Shown: positions 28,437-36,344, counted from the stretch's first letter. The stretch is 64,000 bases of DNA from Aquilonibacter sp963820185 (GCA_963820185.1 CAWFYV010000005.1:200865-264864); one strand, 5' to 3'. The notes: generated by a model from the sequence alone, not told the origin. Made by a program: numbers and translations.

Positions 28437-28904
28437 ATGCAGTTCCATCCTTTCGGTATCGTCAAGATCGTCATTATGGCAGCGGTCTTCGCGCTGATTT
28501 CGCCGTCGAGCGTGCAAAGTCAACCGACGGAACGTGTTGTCGCCATTGCGCACCAAATTATCGCTTATTACAACGTCGTTAATTACTCCGACGCTTGCGC
28601 GTGGGTCACCGCCTATTGGTCCTACAAGAGCGAAGCGCACTGGAGGATCAACGGCGGTGTCGGCCGTCCTCAGTGGGTTGCTCCGCACCGCGCCATGGGC
28701 GGAAGCGTGACCTTCAACTTTGCAGAGAACGGTCCCCAAGTGAGAATCTTAGCGGAAGTCCGGCCGAGCGCCCAGTGTAGCGGCAGTGGGGGCACGAGGG
28801 TCCAGACGCAGCGAGACTTCAAACAATTTCCTGAGCGCCCCAGCTACAACTTGCAACTTCTCGGCTCGCGCGCATCGGGCTATAGGTGGTTCACCCACAG
28901 CTAA
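28437..28904 (+). CDS. Small secreted protein of the CAWVT/RAEV paralogue family (member 1)
   Basis: The 155-residue product has an N-terminal signal peptide (IVKIVIMAAVFALISPSSVQS). The mature part carries DACAWVTAYWS, a W-x-I-x-GG strand, PQVRILAEVRPSAQC and a final aromatic strand (YRWFTHS). The order CA-W/Y-VT, then W-x-(I/V)-GG, then V-R-(A/L)-AEV and a second Cys recurs in the products at 43852-44235 and 45631-46020. This suggests a lineage-specific beta-sandwich with one disulfide. GGAGGG lies three bases before the start. Function unknown. Confidence 0.7.
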   Translation: MQFHPFGIVKIVIMAAVFALISPSSVQSQPTERVVAIAHQIIAYYNVVNYSDACAWVTAYWSYKSEAHWRINGGVGRPQWVAPHRAMGGSVTFNFAENGPQVRILAEVRPSAQCSGSGGTRVQTQRDFKQFPERPSYNLQLLGSRASGYRWFTHS

Positions 28905-28965
28905 GCGCCAAAGCAGACCTTTTTGGCCACGGAGCGGCCCTTGTCGAAAGCCGCCGCCCGCGTGA

Positions 28966-28971
28966 TATGCT
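28966..28971 (+). promoter_or_regulatory. Extended -10 of a probable leaderless promoter, duplicated copy A
   Basis: TGATATGCT forms an extended -10 (TGN plus TATGCT) ending seven bases before the ATG at 28979, so transcription should begin at or next to the start codon. TTGTCG lies 19 bp upstream as a weak -35. The block is conserved at 32575-32580. Confidence 0.5.
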
Positions 28972-28978
28972 ATCCGCA

Positions 28979-29203
28979 ATGAGCGCACAGATCGAGAAGC
29001 GTATTGGCGATTTGACGACGATGATCAATGGGCGCTTCGAGCAGGTCGATTCACGTTTCGCCCAGGTCGATTCACGCTTCGCGCAGGTCGATGCGCGCTT
29101 CAACGGCGTGGATCGTAAGATCGACGGCTTGCAGTGGCGCATGACGTCGCTCATCGTCGGCACGTGGATCACCACGATACTCGCGGTCATCTTACACCAC
29201 TGA
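28979..29203 (+). CDS. Heptad-repeat coiled-coil protein with C-terminal membrane anchor (copy A)
   Basis: This 74-residue protein consists of four 7-residue units (RFEQVDS, RFAQVDS, RFAQVDA, RFNGVDR), forming a short coiled coil, then a single transmembrane helix (TSLIVGTWITTILAVIL). There is no enzyme motif. It resembles short tail-anchored coiled-coil proteins; a scaffold or membrane-tethering role is possible. It is a paralogue of 32588-32878, made by the segmental duplication, and lacks a 15-residue segment after MSAQ. No Shine-Dalgarno is seen and leaderless initiation is likely. Confidence 0.7.
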   Translation: MSAQIEKRIGDLTTMINGRFEQVDSRFAQVDSRFAQVDARFNGVDRKIDGLQWRMTSLIVGTWITTILAVILHH

Positions 29204-29258
29204 TCTAGCGTTCCGCGCCCTCAGCCTCTTCCAACTTTTCGATCGCCACGCGCAAGTC
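29204..29258 (-). pseudogene. Remnant of the DUF1003 gene 3' end
   Basis: These 55 bases repeat the last codons of the DUF1003 gene at 32880-33410 (ending DLRVAIEKLEEAEGAER and the stop) with one difference. The homology ends at 29258, so this is only a duplicated fragment. Confidence 0.8.
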
Positions 29259-29287
29259 TTGACGTCACCCAAAAAATCAACTACCAT

Positions 29288-29644
29288 ATGGTTGTGGATC
29301 CGTTAAACGTTACCTTCACCGCTTTGTCGGATGAAACGCGACGGGCGATGATTCACCGGCTCGCCCGTGGTCCGGCGACCGTTCATGAGCTCTCCGAGCC
29401 GTTCGACCTCTCGCAGCAGATGATTTCCAAGCATATCGCTTATCTCGTTCGCGCGAAGGTCGTCGAAAAAGTCAAGCGCGGACGTGAGAGCGTTTGCATG
29501 CTGCGGCCGCAGTCGCTCAAAACGGTCAGCGAGTGGACGCTGCGCTATCGCCAGTTGTGGGAAGAGCGGTTCGATAAGCTCGAAGCCGTCGTACATCGGA
29601 TGAAAGAAGTGGAGGCTCAACGTGGCAAAAGACGCCGTCGGTAA
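29288..29644 (+). CDS. ArsR-family winged-helix regulator
   Basis: The 118-residue protein has the ArsR winged helix (FTALSDETRRAMIHRLARG, then SEPFDLSQQMISKHIAYLVRA as the recognition region) and a wing KVKRGRESV. It lacks the metal-binding Cys of classical ArsR. This subgroup is typically paired with an SRPBCC/AHSA1 protein, as here, where the next gene overlaps its 3' end by 23 bases. It probably represses its own operon; the ligand is unknown. Confidence 0.85.
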   Translation: MVVDPLNVTFTALSDETRRAMIHRLARGPATVHELSEPFDLSQQMISKHIAYLVRAKVVEKVKRGRESVCMLRPQSLKTVSEWTLRYRQLWEERFDKLEAVVHRMKEVEAQRGKRRRR

Positions 29645-30122
29645 TATCGAGCGCATGGTCGTGACGAGAGTCATTGATGCGCCCCGCGAAATCGTTTGGA
29701 AAGCATTTACGCAGCCGGAGTACGTACAGCAATGGTGGGGGCCGAAGGGCTTCACGTCGCCGTCGTGTCGGAGCGACTTCCGCGTTGGAGGCATGTTCCT
29801 GTACTGCATGCGCTCGCCGGATGGCCAGGAAGGGTGGACGGGCGGACAATTTCACGAGATCATTCCCCATGAAAAGATCGTGTATTCGTTGTACTTCGCT
29901 GATTCCGACGGCAACCGAGTGGAGCCGGAAGAAATCGGCGTCGAGCACGAGGCCATCGATGGGGTGTACGACGAAGTACGATTCGAAGATCTCGGTGATG
30001 GCCGAACGAAGATCACGCTTATCGGCAACGAGAGCATGGAAAGCGCACGAGCCAGCGGCCAGCTCGAAGGCAATCAGCAAACTCTCGATAAGCTCGCCGC
30101 TGTCGTTGCGACGTTGTCATAA
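29622..30122 (+). CDS. SRPBCC/AHSA1-domain protein
   Basis: The 166-residue protein starts at GTG 29622 within the ArsR 3' end. It has the START-like helix-grip signature: VVTRVIDAPREIVWKAFTQP, WWGPKGFTSPSC, FRVGGMFLYCMRSPDG, and a long C-terminal helix (GQLEGNQQTLDKLAAVVATL). This family binds hydrophobic ligands in a cavity and is nearly always co-transcribed with this ArsR subtype. The specific ligand cannot be predicted. Confidence 0.85.
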   Translation: MAKDAVGNIERMVVTRVIDAPREIVWKAFTQPEYVQQWWGPKGFTSPSCRSDFRVGGMFLYCMRSPDGQEGWTGGQFHEIIPHEKIVYSLYFADSDGNRVEPEEIGVEHEAIDGVYDEVRFEDLGDGRTKITLIGNESMESARASGQLEGNQQTLDKLAAVVATLS

Positions 30123-30130
30123 TAGGTACC

Positions 30131-30607
30131 ATGCACCATCTCATCCTTGCCGCTGCGCTGCTCGCTCAAAATGCTACGGGTACGCCCAGCCTCGACTACT
30201 TTCTCGGCACCTGGCAGTGCAACGGTTCCTTTCCGTCGACCGGAAAAACGATTGCGTCCACCATGCGCTTCGAACGCGATCTCGGCGGCGCCGCAATCCT
30301 CAAACATCACGACGACGCGGCGCCCAACGTGTATCATGCCGTTGAAGTGTGGAACTACTCCGCGAGTTCGGGACTTTTCAACGCTACGCTGGCCGACAAT
30401 CTCGGTGGCGTACGCATCTTTCATTCCGACGGCTGGAATGGCGACGTGCTGACCTGGAGCAGCGCTGCGGCCGTCACGCCGATCCAGGAGTTCGTGTACA
30501 CGCGGCTCTCCAGCACATCGATGCGCGTCGATTGGCAAACCACAAAGGACGGCACGCACTACGTCGTGGGCGACACGCTCACGTGCACCCGCAACGGCGG
30601 GGGATGA
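30131..30607 (+). CDS. Secreted lipocalin-like (DUF1579-like) protein
   Basis: This 158-residue protein has a short hydrophobic leader (HHLILAAALLAQ) and a beta-rich domain starting DYFLGTWQCNGSFP and ending DTLTCTR. The W-x-C near the start and the T-C-T-R near the end recur in 52240-52656, suggesting a conserved disulfide closing a beta barrel. It follows the SRPBCC gene by eight bases and may be co-transcribed with it. Confidence 0.6.
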   Translation: MHHLILAAALLAQNATGTPSLDYFLGTWQCNGSFPSTGKTIASTMRFERDLGGAAILKHHDDAAPNVYHAVEVWNYSASSGLFNATLADNLGGVRIFHSDGWNGDVLTWSSAAAVTPIQEFVYTRLSSTSMRVDWQTTKDGTHYVVGDTLTCTRNGGG

Positions 30608-30646
30608 TTACGCGCTTTTCGGATAGTGGGGACATCGCACCGCGCG

Positions 30647-30652
30647 TATAAT
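30647..30652 (+). promoter_or_regulatory. TATAAT -10 of a probable leaderless promoter
   Basis: A perfect TATAAT ends six bases before the ATG at 30659 (TATAAT-CTGGCC-ATG), placing the expected +1 at the start codon. No Shine-Dalgarno precedes the gene. Confidence 0.55.
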
Positions 30653-30658
30653 CTGGCC

Positions 30659-31180
30659 ATGTCGAAATCAGTTGTCCTCTTTCTCGGCCTCCTCATCGGC
30701 ACGATGCCGACAACAATCATGGCGCAACCTTCGGGGCCAAGCGCCGTTGCGCAAATCGATGCGGAGTGCGATGCGGTGCTGTCCGCGGTTTCGCAAACCT
30801 CGCCCGTGAGTGTCATACTCCACGGGAAGCAGTGGATCGTTCTCACCGACGCGCAACTTCAAAGTTTGACGGGGTCGCTCATTCCGCACTATGCGGGGGT
30901 TTATAAGCAAGGCTCGCGTTACAGGTACGTGCGCGAAGTATCGATTGATAAGTATAGCCAGCAGCACGCGGTGGGGCTCTGCTACCGCAGCGACGGGACG
31001 CTCGAACGCGCACGTCAAGCGAAAACCGTCCCGGAGCTCTCGCGTGAAACAGCGCAACGAGCGTACTATGCAGCCGATGGATCCTTGATTCAAAAAACGC
31101 CGGGCTTCAACGAAAAAGACCCAACGATCGCGAAGAACTTCAAGGACCTGCGTTATTTCTCCGTACTGCCGCCACCATAA
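30659..31180 (+). CDS. Secreted protein of unknown function
   Basis: The 173-residue product has a signal peptide (SVVLFLGLLIGTMPTTIMAQ) and a mature domain with one YRYVREVSIDKYSQQHAVGLCYRSDG segment (quoted in part), probably beta-rich, plus an early Cys in DAECDAV. No family is recognised. It is probably transcribed leaderless from the TATAAT at 30647. The downstream secreted protein begins 17 bases after its stop. Confidence 0.65.
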   Translation: MSKSVVLFLGLLIGTMPTTIMAQPSGPSAVAQIDAECDAVLSAVSQTSPVSVILHGKQWIVLTDAQLQSLTGSLIPHYAGVYKQGSRYRYVREVSIDKYSQQHAVGLCYRSDGTLERARQAKTVPELSRETAQRAYYAADGSLIQKTPGFNEKDPTIAKNFKDLRYFSVLPPP

Positions 31181-31197
31181 GACCGGGGGACCCTGCA

Positions 31198-31584
31198 ATG
31201 TTCATCGCGCGCGCACTCTTTCACGTCGCCGCCTTCAGCCTCGTTGCTGCGTCGACGCTAGCCGCCGCCGTAGCCAATCCAACACTCACCGCCTCGCCTT
31301 CGACGTTGAACCTTCGGGTTGGGCAACGCGCGACGGTAACCGTCACGCGCAAACCCGGCGCCTCGAAAGGCGAATGGGTGGAGATCAAGATCGTAAAGGA
31401 AGCCTCTACGTGTTTCGAATACTCGCGCGTTCATCCGATCAGCACGTCGATGGGCGGCAACGGCGACATTCAGGTCATCAACAAATACGTTTACGAAGGC
31501 AGCTATCCCGGCTCGTGTACGTACACGTACCAGGACAATCGCGGCACACGCGCGACCGTCACGATTAACGTCGCGCCAAAATAA
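31198..31584 (+). CDS. Secreted Ig-like beta-sandwich protein
   Basis: The 128-residue protein has a signal peptide ending ASTLAAAVA and a mature domain of about 105 residues starting PTLTASPSTLNLRVGQRATVTV, the N-terminal pattern of bacterial Ig-like/DUF-type beta sandwiches, and ending RATVTINVAPK. Two Cys (STCFEYS and GSCTYTY) could form a disulfide. GGGGGACCCTGCA precedes the ATG. Function unknown; probably surface or periplasmic. Confidence 0.65.
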   Translation: MFIARALFHVAAFSLVAASTLAAAVANPTLTASPSTLNLRVGQRATVTVTRKPGASKGEWVEIKIVKEASTCFEYSRVHPISTSMGGNGDIQVINKYVYEGSYPGSCTYTYQDNRGTRATVTINVAPK

Positions 31585-31618
31585 CCGCAGAAAAATCCCC
31601 CGCACTGATCGCAAGAAC

Positions 31619-32458
31619 TTAGTTACTAAGCCAGCGTGCGATATTGCGCACGTAGTTTTTGAAGATTGTCAGGCGCTGCGGATCGCGTTTCATCTCCGTT
31701 CCGGGCTTGTCGGTTACAAACGACGGCGCGCCACGGTCGGTGTCCCAATTCAAATCACAGAAGTGATGGAACGTTGACTCCGCTACGGCGCGGCCCGGTT
31801 CACCTTCGATGACCACGGCGATATTGAACGCGCGTCCGCTTTGCGAGCTGCGTCCGCGCGCGATCACGCGCGCATGTGTATCGCCAGCCGGCGCGCCGAC
31901 CGCGCCTTCGTGCGGATGCGCAGGAAAGAACTCGATCACGCCGTTCGGCGCGCGATCCGAGCGAAAGATCTCGTGGACCGGCTCGCTCACCTCGATGTGC
32001 TGGTAATCGCCGTTTGCGCCGGAGTGATAGTTTGGCCAGGGAATGTCGGGATCGTCTTGATCGTCTTGCTGGCGGCGTTCCGGTTCGTCTTCCGGATTGT
32101 AATTGTGAAAATGATTGATGGCGCCGAGGGTTCCCAGATTGCGAATGCACGCCCCAAGATCGGCATGATCGCGCGCCGTTAAGACCCCGCCGCCGCGCGC
32201 GCGGAACGCATTGATGCCCTCGATATCCGCACCGCACAACCCGTCGCCGGTGTCGACGCCCATCAGCCAAAGCTGATCGAATGCGCTCGTGCCGAGACTG
32301 GAGAGAACGGGATCGTTTCCGGCGGCGTCGGGTTCGCGATTGCGGGCCGTGACCGTGTGACCCGCAGCGACGAGCTCGTCGCGAAGTAGGGCGAAGCGAC
32401 CGACGTGCCAGTCATCCTCGGCGTAGGGAATCGTGGTCTGCAACAGTATCCGTGCCAT
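31619..32458 (-). CDS. ThuA-like / class I glutamine-amidotransferase-like fold protein
   Basis: The 279-residue protein opens RILLQTTIPYAEDDWHVGRF, then has FDQLWLMGVDTGDGL, a glycine-rich turn FRARGGGVLTARDHADLGAC, and His/Asn-rich loops (NHFHNYNPEDEP). The fold order resembles ThuA-like proteins. It has no convincing catalytic Cys-His-Glu triad. There is no signal peptide. A role in carbohydrate metabolism is only a family-level guess. It is isolated on the minus strand between secreted-protein genes. Confidence 0.5.
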   Translation of the reverse strand: MARILLQTTIPYAEDDWHVGRFALLRDELVAAGHTVTARNREPDAAGNDPVLSSLGTSAFDQLWLMGVDTGDGLCGADIEGINAFRARGGGVLTARDHADLGACIRNLGTLGAINHFHNYNPEDEPERRQQDDQDDPDIPWPNYHSGANGDYQHIEVSEPVHEIFRSDRAPNGVIEFFPAHPHEGAVGAPAGDTHARVIARGRSSQSGRAFNIAVVIEGEPGRAVAESTFHHFCDLNWDTDRGAPSFVTDKPGTEMKRDPQRLTIFKNYVRNIARWLSN

Positions 32459-32574
32459 ACCCGAATCGTACGGAGGTCGCGGTCAGATGCCTGTTTCCAT
32501 GGATGTCCAATCGGCTATTTCCCAGGGCTACGCGTAGCCGGAGCGGCACTTGTCGAAAGCCGCCGCTCGCGTGA

Positions 32575-32580
32575 TATGCT
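32575..32580 (+). promoter_or_regulatory. Extended -10 of a probable leaderless promoter, copy B
   Basis: TGATATGCT, seven bases before the ATG at 32588, identical in layout to 28966-28971. Confidence 0.5.
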
Positions 32581-32587
32581 ATCCGCA

Positions 32588-32878
32588 ATGAGCGCGCAGC
32601 CTCTCGAAATCCGCATGGCCCACCTCGAGGGCACCTACGAGCAAATCGACAAGCGTATTGGCGATTTGACGACAATGATCAATGGGCGCTTCGCGCAGGT
32701 CGATTCACGCTTCGCGCAGGTCGATTCACGCTTCGCGCAGGTCGATTCACGCTTCGCGCAGCTTGATGCGCGTTTCAGCGGCGTGGATCGTAAGATCGAC
32801 GGTTTGCAGTGGCGCATGACGTCGCTCATCGTCGGCACGTGGATCACCACGATACTCGCGGTCATCTTACACCACTGA
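32588..32878 (+). CDS. Heptad-repeat coiled-coil protein with C-terminal membrane anchor (copy B)
   Basis: The 96-residue paralogue of 28979-29203 has an additional N-terminal segment (PLEIRMAHLEGTYEQ) and five heptads (RFAQVDS three times, RFAQLDA, RFSGVDR), encoded by nearly identical 21-bp DNA repeats, then the same membrane helix. Length variation between the copies is exactly one heptad plus that segment, as expected from repeat slippage. It is convergent with DUF1003, with one base between the stops. Confidence 0.72.
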   Translation: MSAQPLEIRMAHLEGTYEQIDKRIGDLTTMINGRFAQVDSRFAQVDSRFAQVDSRFAQLDARFSGVDRKIDGLQWRMTSLIVGTWITTILAVILHH

Positions 32879-32879
32879 T

Positions 32880-33410
32880 CTAGCGTTCCGCGCCTTCAGC
32901 CTCTTCCAACTTTTCGATCGCCACGCGCAAGTCGGTCGCTTGGGCCATGTGGTCGGCTTGCTTATCTTCGCGGTTTGGTAAGTGGGGATCGTCCTTGCGC
33001 TGCTGCTCGAGCAGCTCGATGATCTTCGCGGTCTTTTGCTCGTTGATCAATGCGATCTGCAGCGTTATCTTCGCGCGCTGATCCGCATGCTCGCCTTGAC
33101 GGTTTTCCGTGATCAGAATGAAGACCACCACCAGCAGCGACAAGATCGTCAAGATCAGCTGCAGCAGCGGAAATGTCGTGGCGTCGAAGCGGTGCGGCGG
33201 CCCGACGAACCGATCGACCGCAATCCAAAGTACGATGAACGCAATGATTGCGTAGGCAAACCAGGGCCGGCCGATCCGCGCCGTGAGCCATTCGATGTTC
33301 TTTTGCGTTGGGTGCACGTCGCGCTGGTGTTCGGCATGCACCCCAGCGAGCGAACGCACGGTCTGCTCGATCGGCGCTTCGTCGCCGCTCTTTGCCTGTT
33401 TGCTTTCCAC
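32880..33410 (-). CDS. DUF1003 membrane protein
   Basis: The 176-residue protein starts at GTG 33410. It has two transmembrane helices (WFAYAIIAFIVLWIAVDRF and a segment ending ILSLLVVVFILIT) around the DUF1003 loop, and the conserved tail ENRQGEHADQRAKITLQIAL, followed by a charged coiled-coil C-terminus. DUF1003 proteins are small membrane proteins of unknown function. Its 3' end has been copied to 29204-29258. Confidence 0.82.
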   Translation of the reverse strand: MESKQAKSGDEAPIEQTVRSLAGVHAEHQRDVHPTQKNIEWLTARIGRPWFAYAIIAFIVLWIAVDRFVGPPHRFDATTFPLLQLILTILSLLVVVFILITENRQGEHADQRAKITLQIALINEQKTAKIIELLEQQRKDDPHLPNREDKQADHMAQATDLRVAIEKLEEAEGAER

Positions 33411-33446
33411 CGGGCAGATGTACCCAGCTTGGCTGGTTATAACCGG

Positions 33447-33464
33447 TTTGTCATCCCGAGGGAC
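33447..33464. repeat. Internally deleted 37-bp repeat (copy 4)
   Basis: TTTGTCATCCCGAGGGAC has both ends of the repeat, but the 20 bases between its two CGAG motifs are missing, as if removed by recombination between them. It lies between the DUF1003 and beta-lactamase genes. Confidence 0.65.
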
Positions 33465-33491
33465 CGCTTCGGGGGCCTCGAAGGGCGCGGA

Positions 33492-34648
33492 ATGATCCGT
33501 TTACGCACCTTGATTGCCGGCGCTGCTATGCGTCTTTGCGTTTCTCGCGCCCGCAGCACGTTGCGGCGGATTTGCCGCCGCCCGACATCGCAAGCATCGT
33601 CAGGCAGGCGGTCGAGCCGGTTATGCAGCGCTACGATATTCCGGGGATGGCCGTCGGCATCGTGGTGAACGGACGTACCTCCATCTACAACTTCGGCGTG
33701 GCCTCGCGGGCGACGCGACAGCCGCGTCAATGCTGCGACGCTCTTCGAAGTCGGCTCGGTGTCGAAAACGTTCACCGCGACGCTCGCCTCGTACGCGCAA
33801 GCCACCGGCAAACATCTCGCTCTCCGACATGGTGAGTGCGGATCTTCCGTCGCTTCGCGGCAGCAGCTTCGATCGCGTGAGCCTGCTCAACCTCGGAACG
33901 CACACGGCGGGCGGTCTTCCGCTGCAAGTTCCCGACGACATCACGAATGACGCGCAGCTCATGACCTATCTCGCGCATTGGAAACCAGCCTACGCACCGG
34001 GAACCTATCGTGTCTATTCCAACGTGAGCATCGGCCTTCTCGGTCTGATCGTCGCAAAACGTATGCACGAAGACTTCGACACGCTGATGCAAACCACGAT
34101 CTTCCGGAAACTGGGTTTGCAGCATACCTATCTCGATGTTCCCGGCGCGCAGATGCGCAACTACGCGCAGGGCTACACGTCAAAGGATCAGCCGATTCGG
34201 ATGAAGCTCGGTGTGCTCGGGCCTGAAGCGTATGGCGTGCGAACGACCGCCGGCGATCTGCTGCGCTGGCTCCAAGCGAACATGGAAATGCTCGATCTCG
34301 ACCCGACGCTGCAGCGCGCAATAACCGACACGCACACCGGATACTACCGGACCGCGCCGATGACGCAGGATCTGATTTGGGAGCAGTATGCGTATCCGGT
34401 TACGCTCGAGCAGCTGCAGGCGGGCAACTCCGCAAAGATGCTCTTGCAAGCGAATCCGGCGCGCGCACTCGAGCCGCCGCAGCCGCCGAACGACGACACC
34501 TGGCTCAACAAGACCGGATCGACGAACGGGTTCTCGGCCTACGTCGCGTTCGTTCCCGAAAAGAAGCTCGGCGTCGTGGTACTCGCCAACAAGAGTTACC
34601 CGATCGAAGCGCGCGTGGCAGCCGCCTACGAGATCCTCGAAGAATTAA
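33492..34648 (+). pseudogene. Class C (AmpC-type) serine beta-lactamase with several +1 frameshifts
   Basis: Spliced across frames, the product is about 380 residues with a signal peptide (LPALLCVFAFLAPAA), ADLPPPDIASIVRQAVEPVM, the catalytic S-x-x-K (GSVSKTF), Y-x-N (VYSN) and KTG (NKTGSTNG), and an AmpC-like C-terminus (VVLANKSYPIEARVAAAYEIL). These segments lie in successive frames, each shift equal to one extra base: near 33513 (optional if TTG 33514 is used), 33562, 33725 and 33813. A further extra base near 34645 would restore a stop (TAA 34646-34648) at the family's usual end. As read, the frame runs on to 34740 across the convergent gene. AmpC enzymes hydrolyse beta-lactams in the periplasm; here it is disrupted, or the sequence is wrong. 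Confidence 0.82.
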
Positions 34649-34654
34649 AGACCA

Positions 34655-34870
34655 CTACTGGTTGGACTTCTGGAGCATCCAGCGGATCGAGAGGAGCGAC
34701 GCGACGATCACGAGCAGATTCGCGACTATACCAAAGATAGCCGACACGCGTATGTAGCTTGTGTGGCCGATCGAGGCACGCGTCGTTAAAAATACCACCT
34801 GGACGGCGAGCAAGATCACGGCGATCGCCAGTATCGCCCAATAGATTATTTTTCCCCGCTTCGGATCCAT
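34655..34870 (-). CDS. Small two-helix membrane protein
   Basis: The ATG at 34870 (MDPKRGKIIYW) gives 71 residues with two hydrophobic helices (WAILAIAVILLAVQVVFL; AIFGIVANLLVIVASLLSI) and basic ends. No family is recognised. It is convergent with the broken beta-lactamase gene. Confidence 0.55.
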   Translation of the reverse strand: MDPKRGKIIYWAILAIAVILLAVQVVFLTTRASIGHTSYIRVSAIFGIVANLLVIVASLLSIRWMLQKSNQ

Positions 34871-34927
34871 CGCTGCTACACACCTCGTCAAAGGAGTACA
34901 CGCACCCCATTATACAATGAATCCGGC

Positions 34928-36043
34928 ATGAGCAGCATTCGCGTCTTGGTCGGCACGCGCAAGGGCGCGTTCATCCTCAACTCCGATGGGAAGCGCAACG
35001 CCTGGCGCGTGAACGGCCCGCACTTCGCCGGCTGGGAGATCTATCACGTCAAGGGGTCGCCGCTCGATCCCAATCGCATCTATGCCTCGCAGAGCAGCAG
35101 TTGGTCGGGTCAAGTGATGCAGCGCTCCGACGACGGCGGCGCAACGTGGGAAACGGTCGGCAACAATTTCACCTACGACGGCGTGCCCGGCACGCATCAA
35201 TGGTACGACGGCACGCCGCATCCGTGGGAATTCGCGCGCGTGTGGCACCTCGAACCCTCGCTGACCGATCGCGACACGGTCTACGCCGGCGTCGAAGACG
35301 CCGCGCTCTTTCGCTCGACCGACGGCGGACAGAATTGGAGCGAACTCTCCGGGCTGCGCACGCACACGTCGGGCTCGTCGTGGCAACCCGGCGCCGGCGG
35401 CATGTGTCTGCACACGATTCTGCTCGATCCAAAGAATCCGCAGCGCATCTTCACCGCGATCTCGGCGGCCGGCGCATTCCGCAGCGACGATGCCGGCGCG
35501 ACGTGGAAACCGATCAACCGCGGACTCAAGTCCGAACAGCTCCCCGATCCCGACGCCGAGGTCGGCCACTGCGTGCATCGCATCGCGTTTCATCCCTCGC
35601 GACCAAACGTACTCTTCATGCAGAAGCACTGGGACGTGATGCGCAGCGACGACGCCGGCGACTCGTGGCGCGAGGTGAGCGGGAATCTGCCAACCGATTT
35701 CGGGTTTGCGATCGACGTGCACGCGCACGAGCCCGAGACGGTCTATGTCGTGCCGATCAAGAGCGATCAGGAACACTTCCCGCCCGAGGGAAAGTTACGC
35801 GTCTACCGCAGTCGCAGCGGCGGCGACGAGTGGGAAGCGCTGACCAAGGGTTTGCCGCAGCGCGACTGCTACGTTGACGTGCTGCGCGACGCGATGGCCG
35901 TCGATACGCTCGATTCGTGCGGCATCTACTTCGGCACGACCGGCGGCCAAGTGTATTGCTCGCCTGACGGCGGCGATTCGTGGAACGCGATCGTGCACGA
36001 TCTGCCCGCCGTGCTCTCGGTCGAAGTGCAAACGCTGCCGTGA
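34928..36043 (+). CDS. BNR/Asp-box repeat protein (sialidase-like propeller)
   Basis: This 371-residue protein carries repeated Asp boxes (RSDDGGATWE, RSTDGGQNWS, RSDDAGATWK, RSDDAGDSWR, CSPDGGDSWN) spread over about six blades, as in exo-alpha-sialidase/VPS10-type propellers. It has no signal peptide and no obvious sialidase catalytic Arg triad, so a non-enzymatic or atypical glycosyl hydrolase role is likely. A ThiS/MoaD-like gene overlaps its stop (GTGA), a pairing that suggests a shared function. Confidence 0.82.
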   Translation: MSSIRVLVGTRKGAFILNSDGKRNAWRVNGPHFAGWEIYHVKGSPLDPNRIYASQSSSWSGQVMQRSDDGGATWETVGNNFTYDGVPGTHQWYDGTPHPWEFARVWHLEPSLTDRDTVYAGVEDAALFRSTDGGQNWSELSGLRTHTSGSSWQPGAGGMCLHTILLDPKNPQRIFTAISAAGAFRSDDAGATWKPINRGLKSEQLPDPDAEVGHCVHRIAFHPSRPNVLFMQKHWDVMRSDDAGDSWREVSGNLPTDFGFAIDVHAHEPETVYVVPIKSDQEHFPPEGKLRVYRSRSGGDEWEALTKGLPQRDCYVDVLRDAMAVDTLDSCGIYFGTTGGQVYCSPDGGDSWNAIVHDLPAVLSVEVQTLP

Positions 36044-36337
36044 TTCGCGTGGTGCTCCCGGGGCACTTGAAGTCGCTCGCCCGCGTTGGCGATGAAGTGC
36101 AAATCGAACTCGATGGAAACGTCACGGTGAGCGGCGTGCTCAGCGCGATAGAAGCACGCTATCCGATGCTGCTCGGAACCATTCGCGATCGCACGACCCA
36201 CAAACGCCGCCCGTACATCCGCTACTTCGCCTGCGAACAAGATCTTTCGCACGATTCGCCCGACGCGCCGCTGCCCGATGCCGTTGCGCGCGGTGCCGAG
36301 CCGCTGCATCATCATCGGCGCGATGTCCGGCGGCTAA
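36040..36337 (+). pseudogene. MoaD/ThiS-family ubiquitin-like sulfur carrier, +1 frameshift before the Gly-Gly end
   Basis: The GTG at 36040 overlaps the BNR-gene stop. The frame reads a beta-grasp MoaD/ThiS protein (VIRVVLPGHLKSLARVG, GNVTVSGVLSAIEARYP) as far as DAVARGAEPL. It then reads HHHRRDVRRLTPA, whereas dropping one C near 36307 gives PLIIIGAMSGG followed by TAA at 36335-36337. That is the family's characteristic ending, and the Gly-Gly is the tail that is adenylated and thiocarboxylated. Without the frame restored the protein could not carry sulfur. Confidence 0.8.
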
Positions 36338-36344
36338 CGCCCGC

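Larger units (their letters stand above)
28931..29258. repeat. Segmental duplication, left copy (partner 32540-32933)
   Basis: This ~330-bp segment is nearly identical to 32540-32933, from GGAGCGGC upstream of the coiled-coil gene, through the gene and into the 3' end of the DUF1003 gene. The right copy is 66 bp longer: 15 codons near the start plus one 21-bp heptad unit. Confidence 0.88.
32540..32933. repeat. Segmental duplication, right copy (partner 28931-29258)
   Basis: It contains the coiled-coil gene, its promoter and the last codons of DUF1003. This copy has an intact DUF1003 gene at its edge and is probably the source. The homology ends at the CGCAAGTC shared by both. Confidence 0.85.

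Noticed and set aside
32696..32762. Tandem 21-bp repeats resembling a repeat array or CRISPR
   Set aside because: They are in-frame codons for the heptad RFAQVDS, without spacers, so this is a coding repeat.
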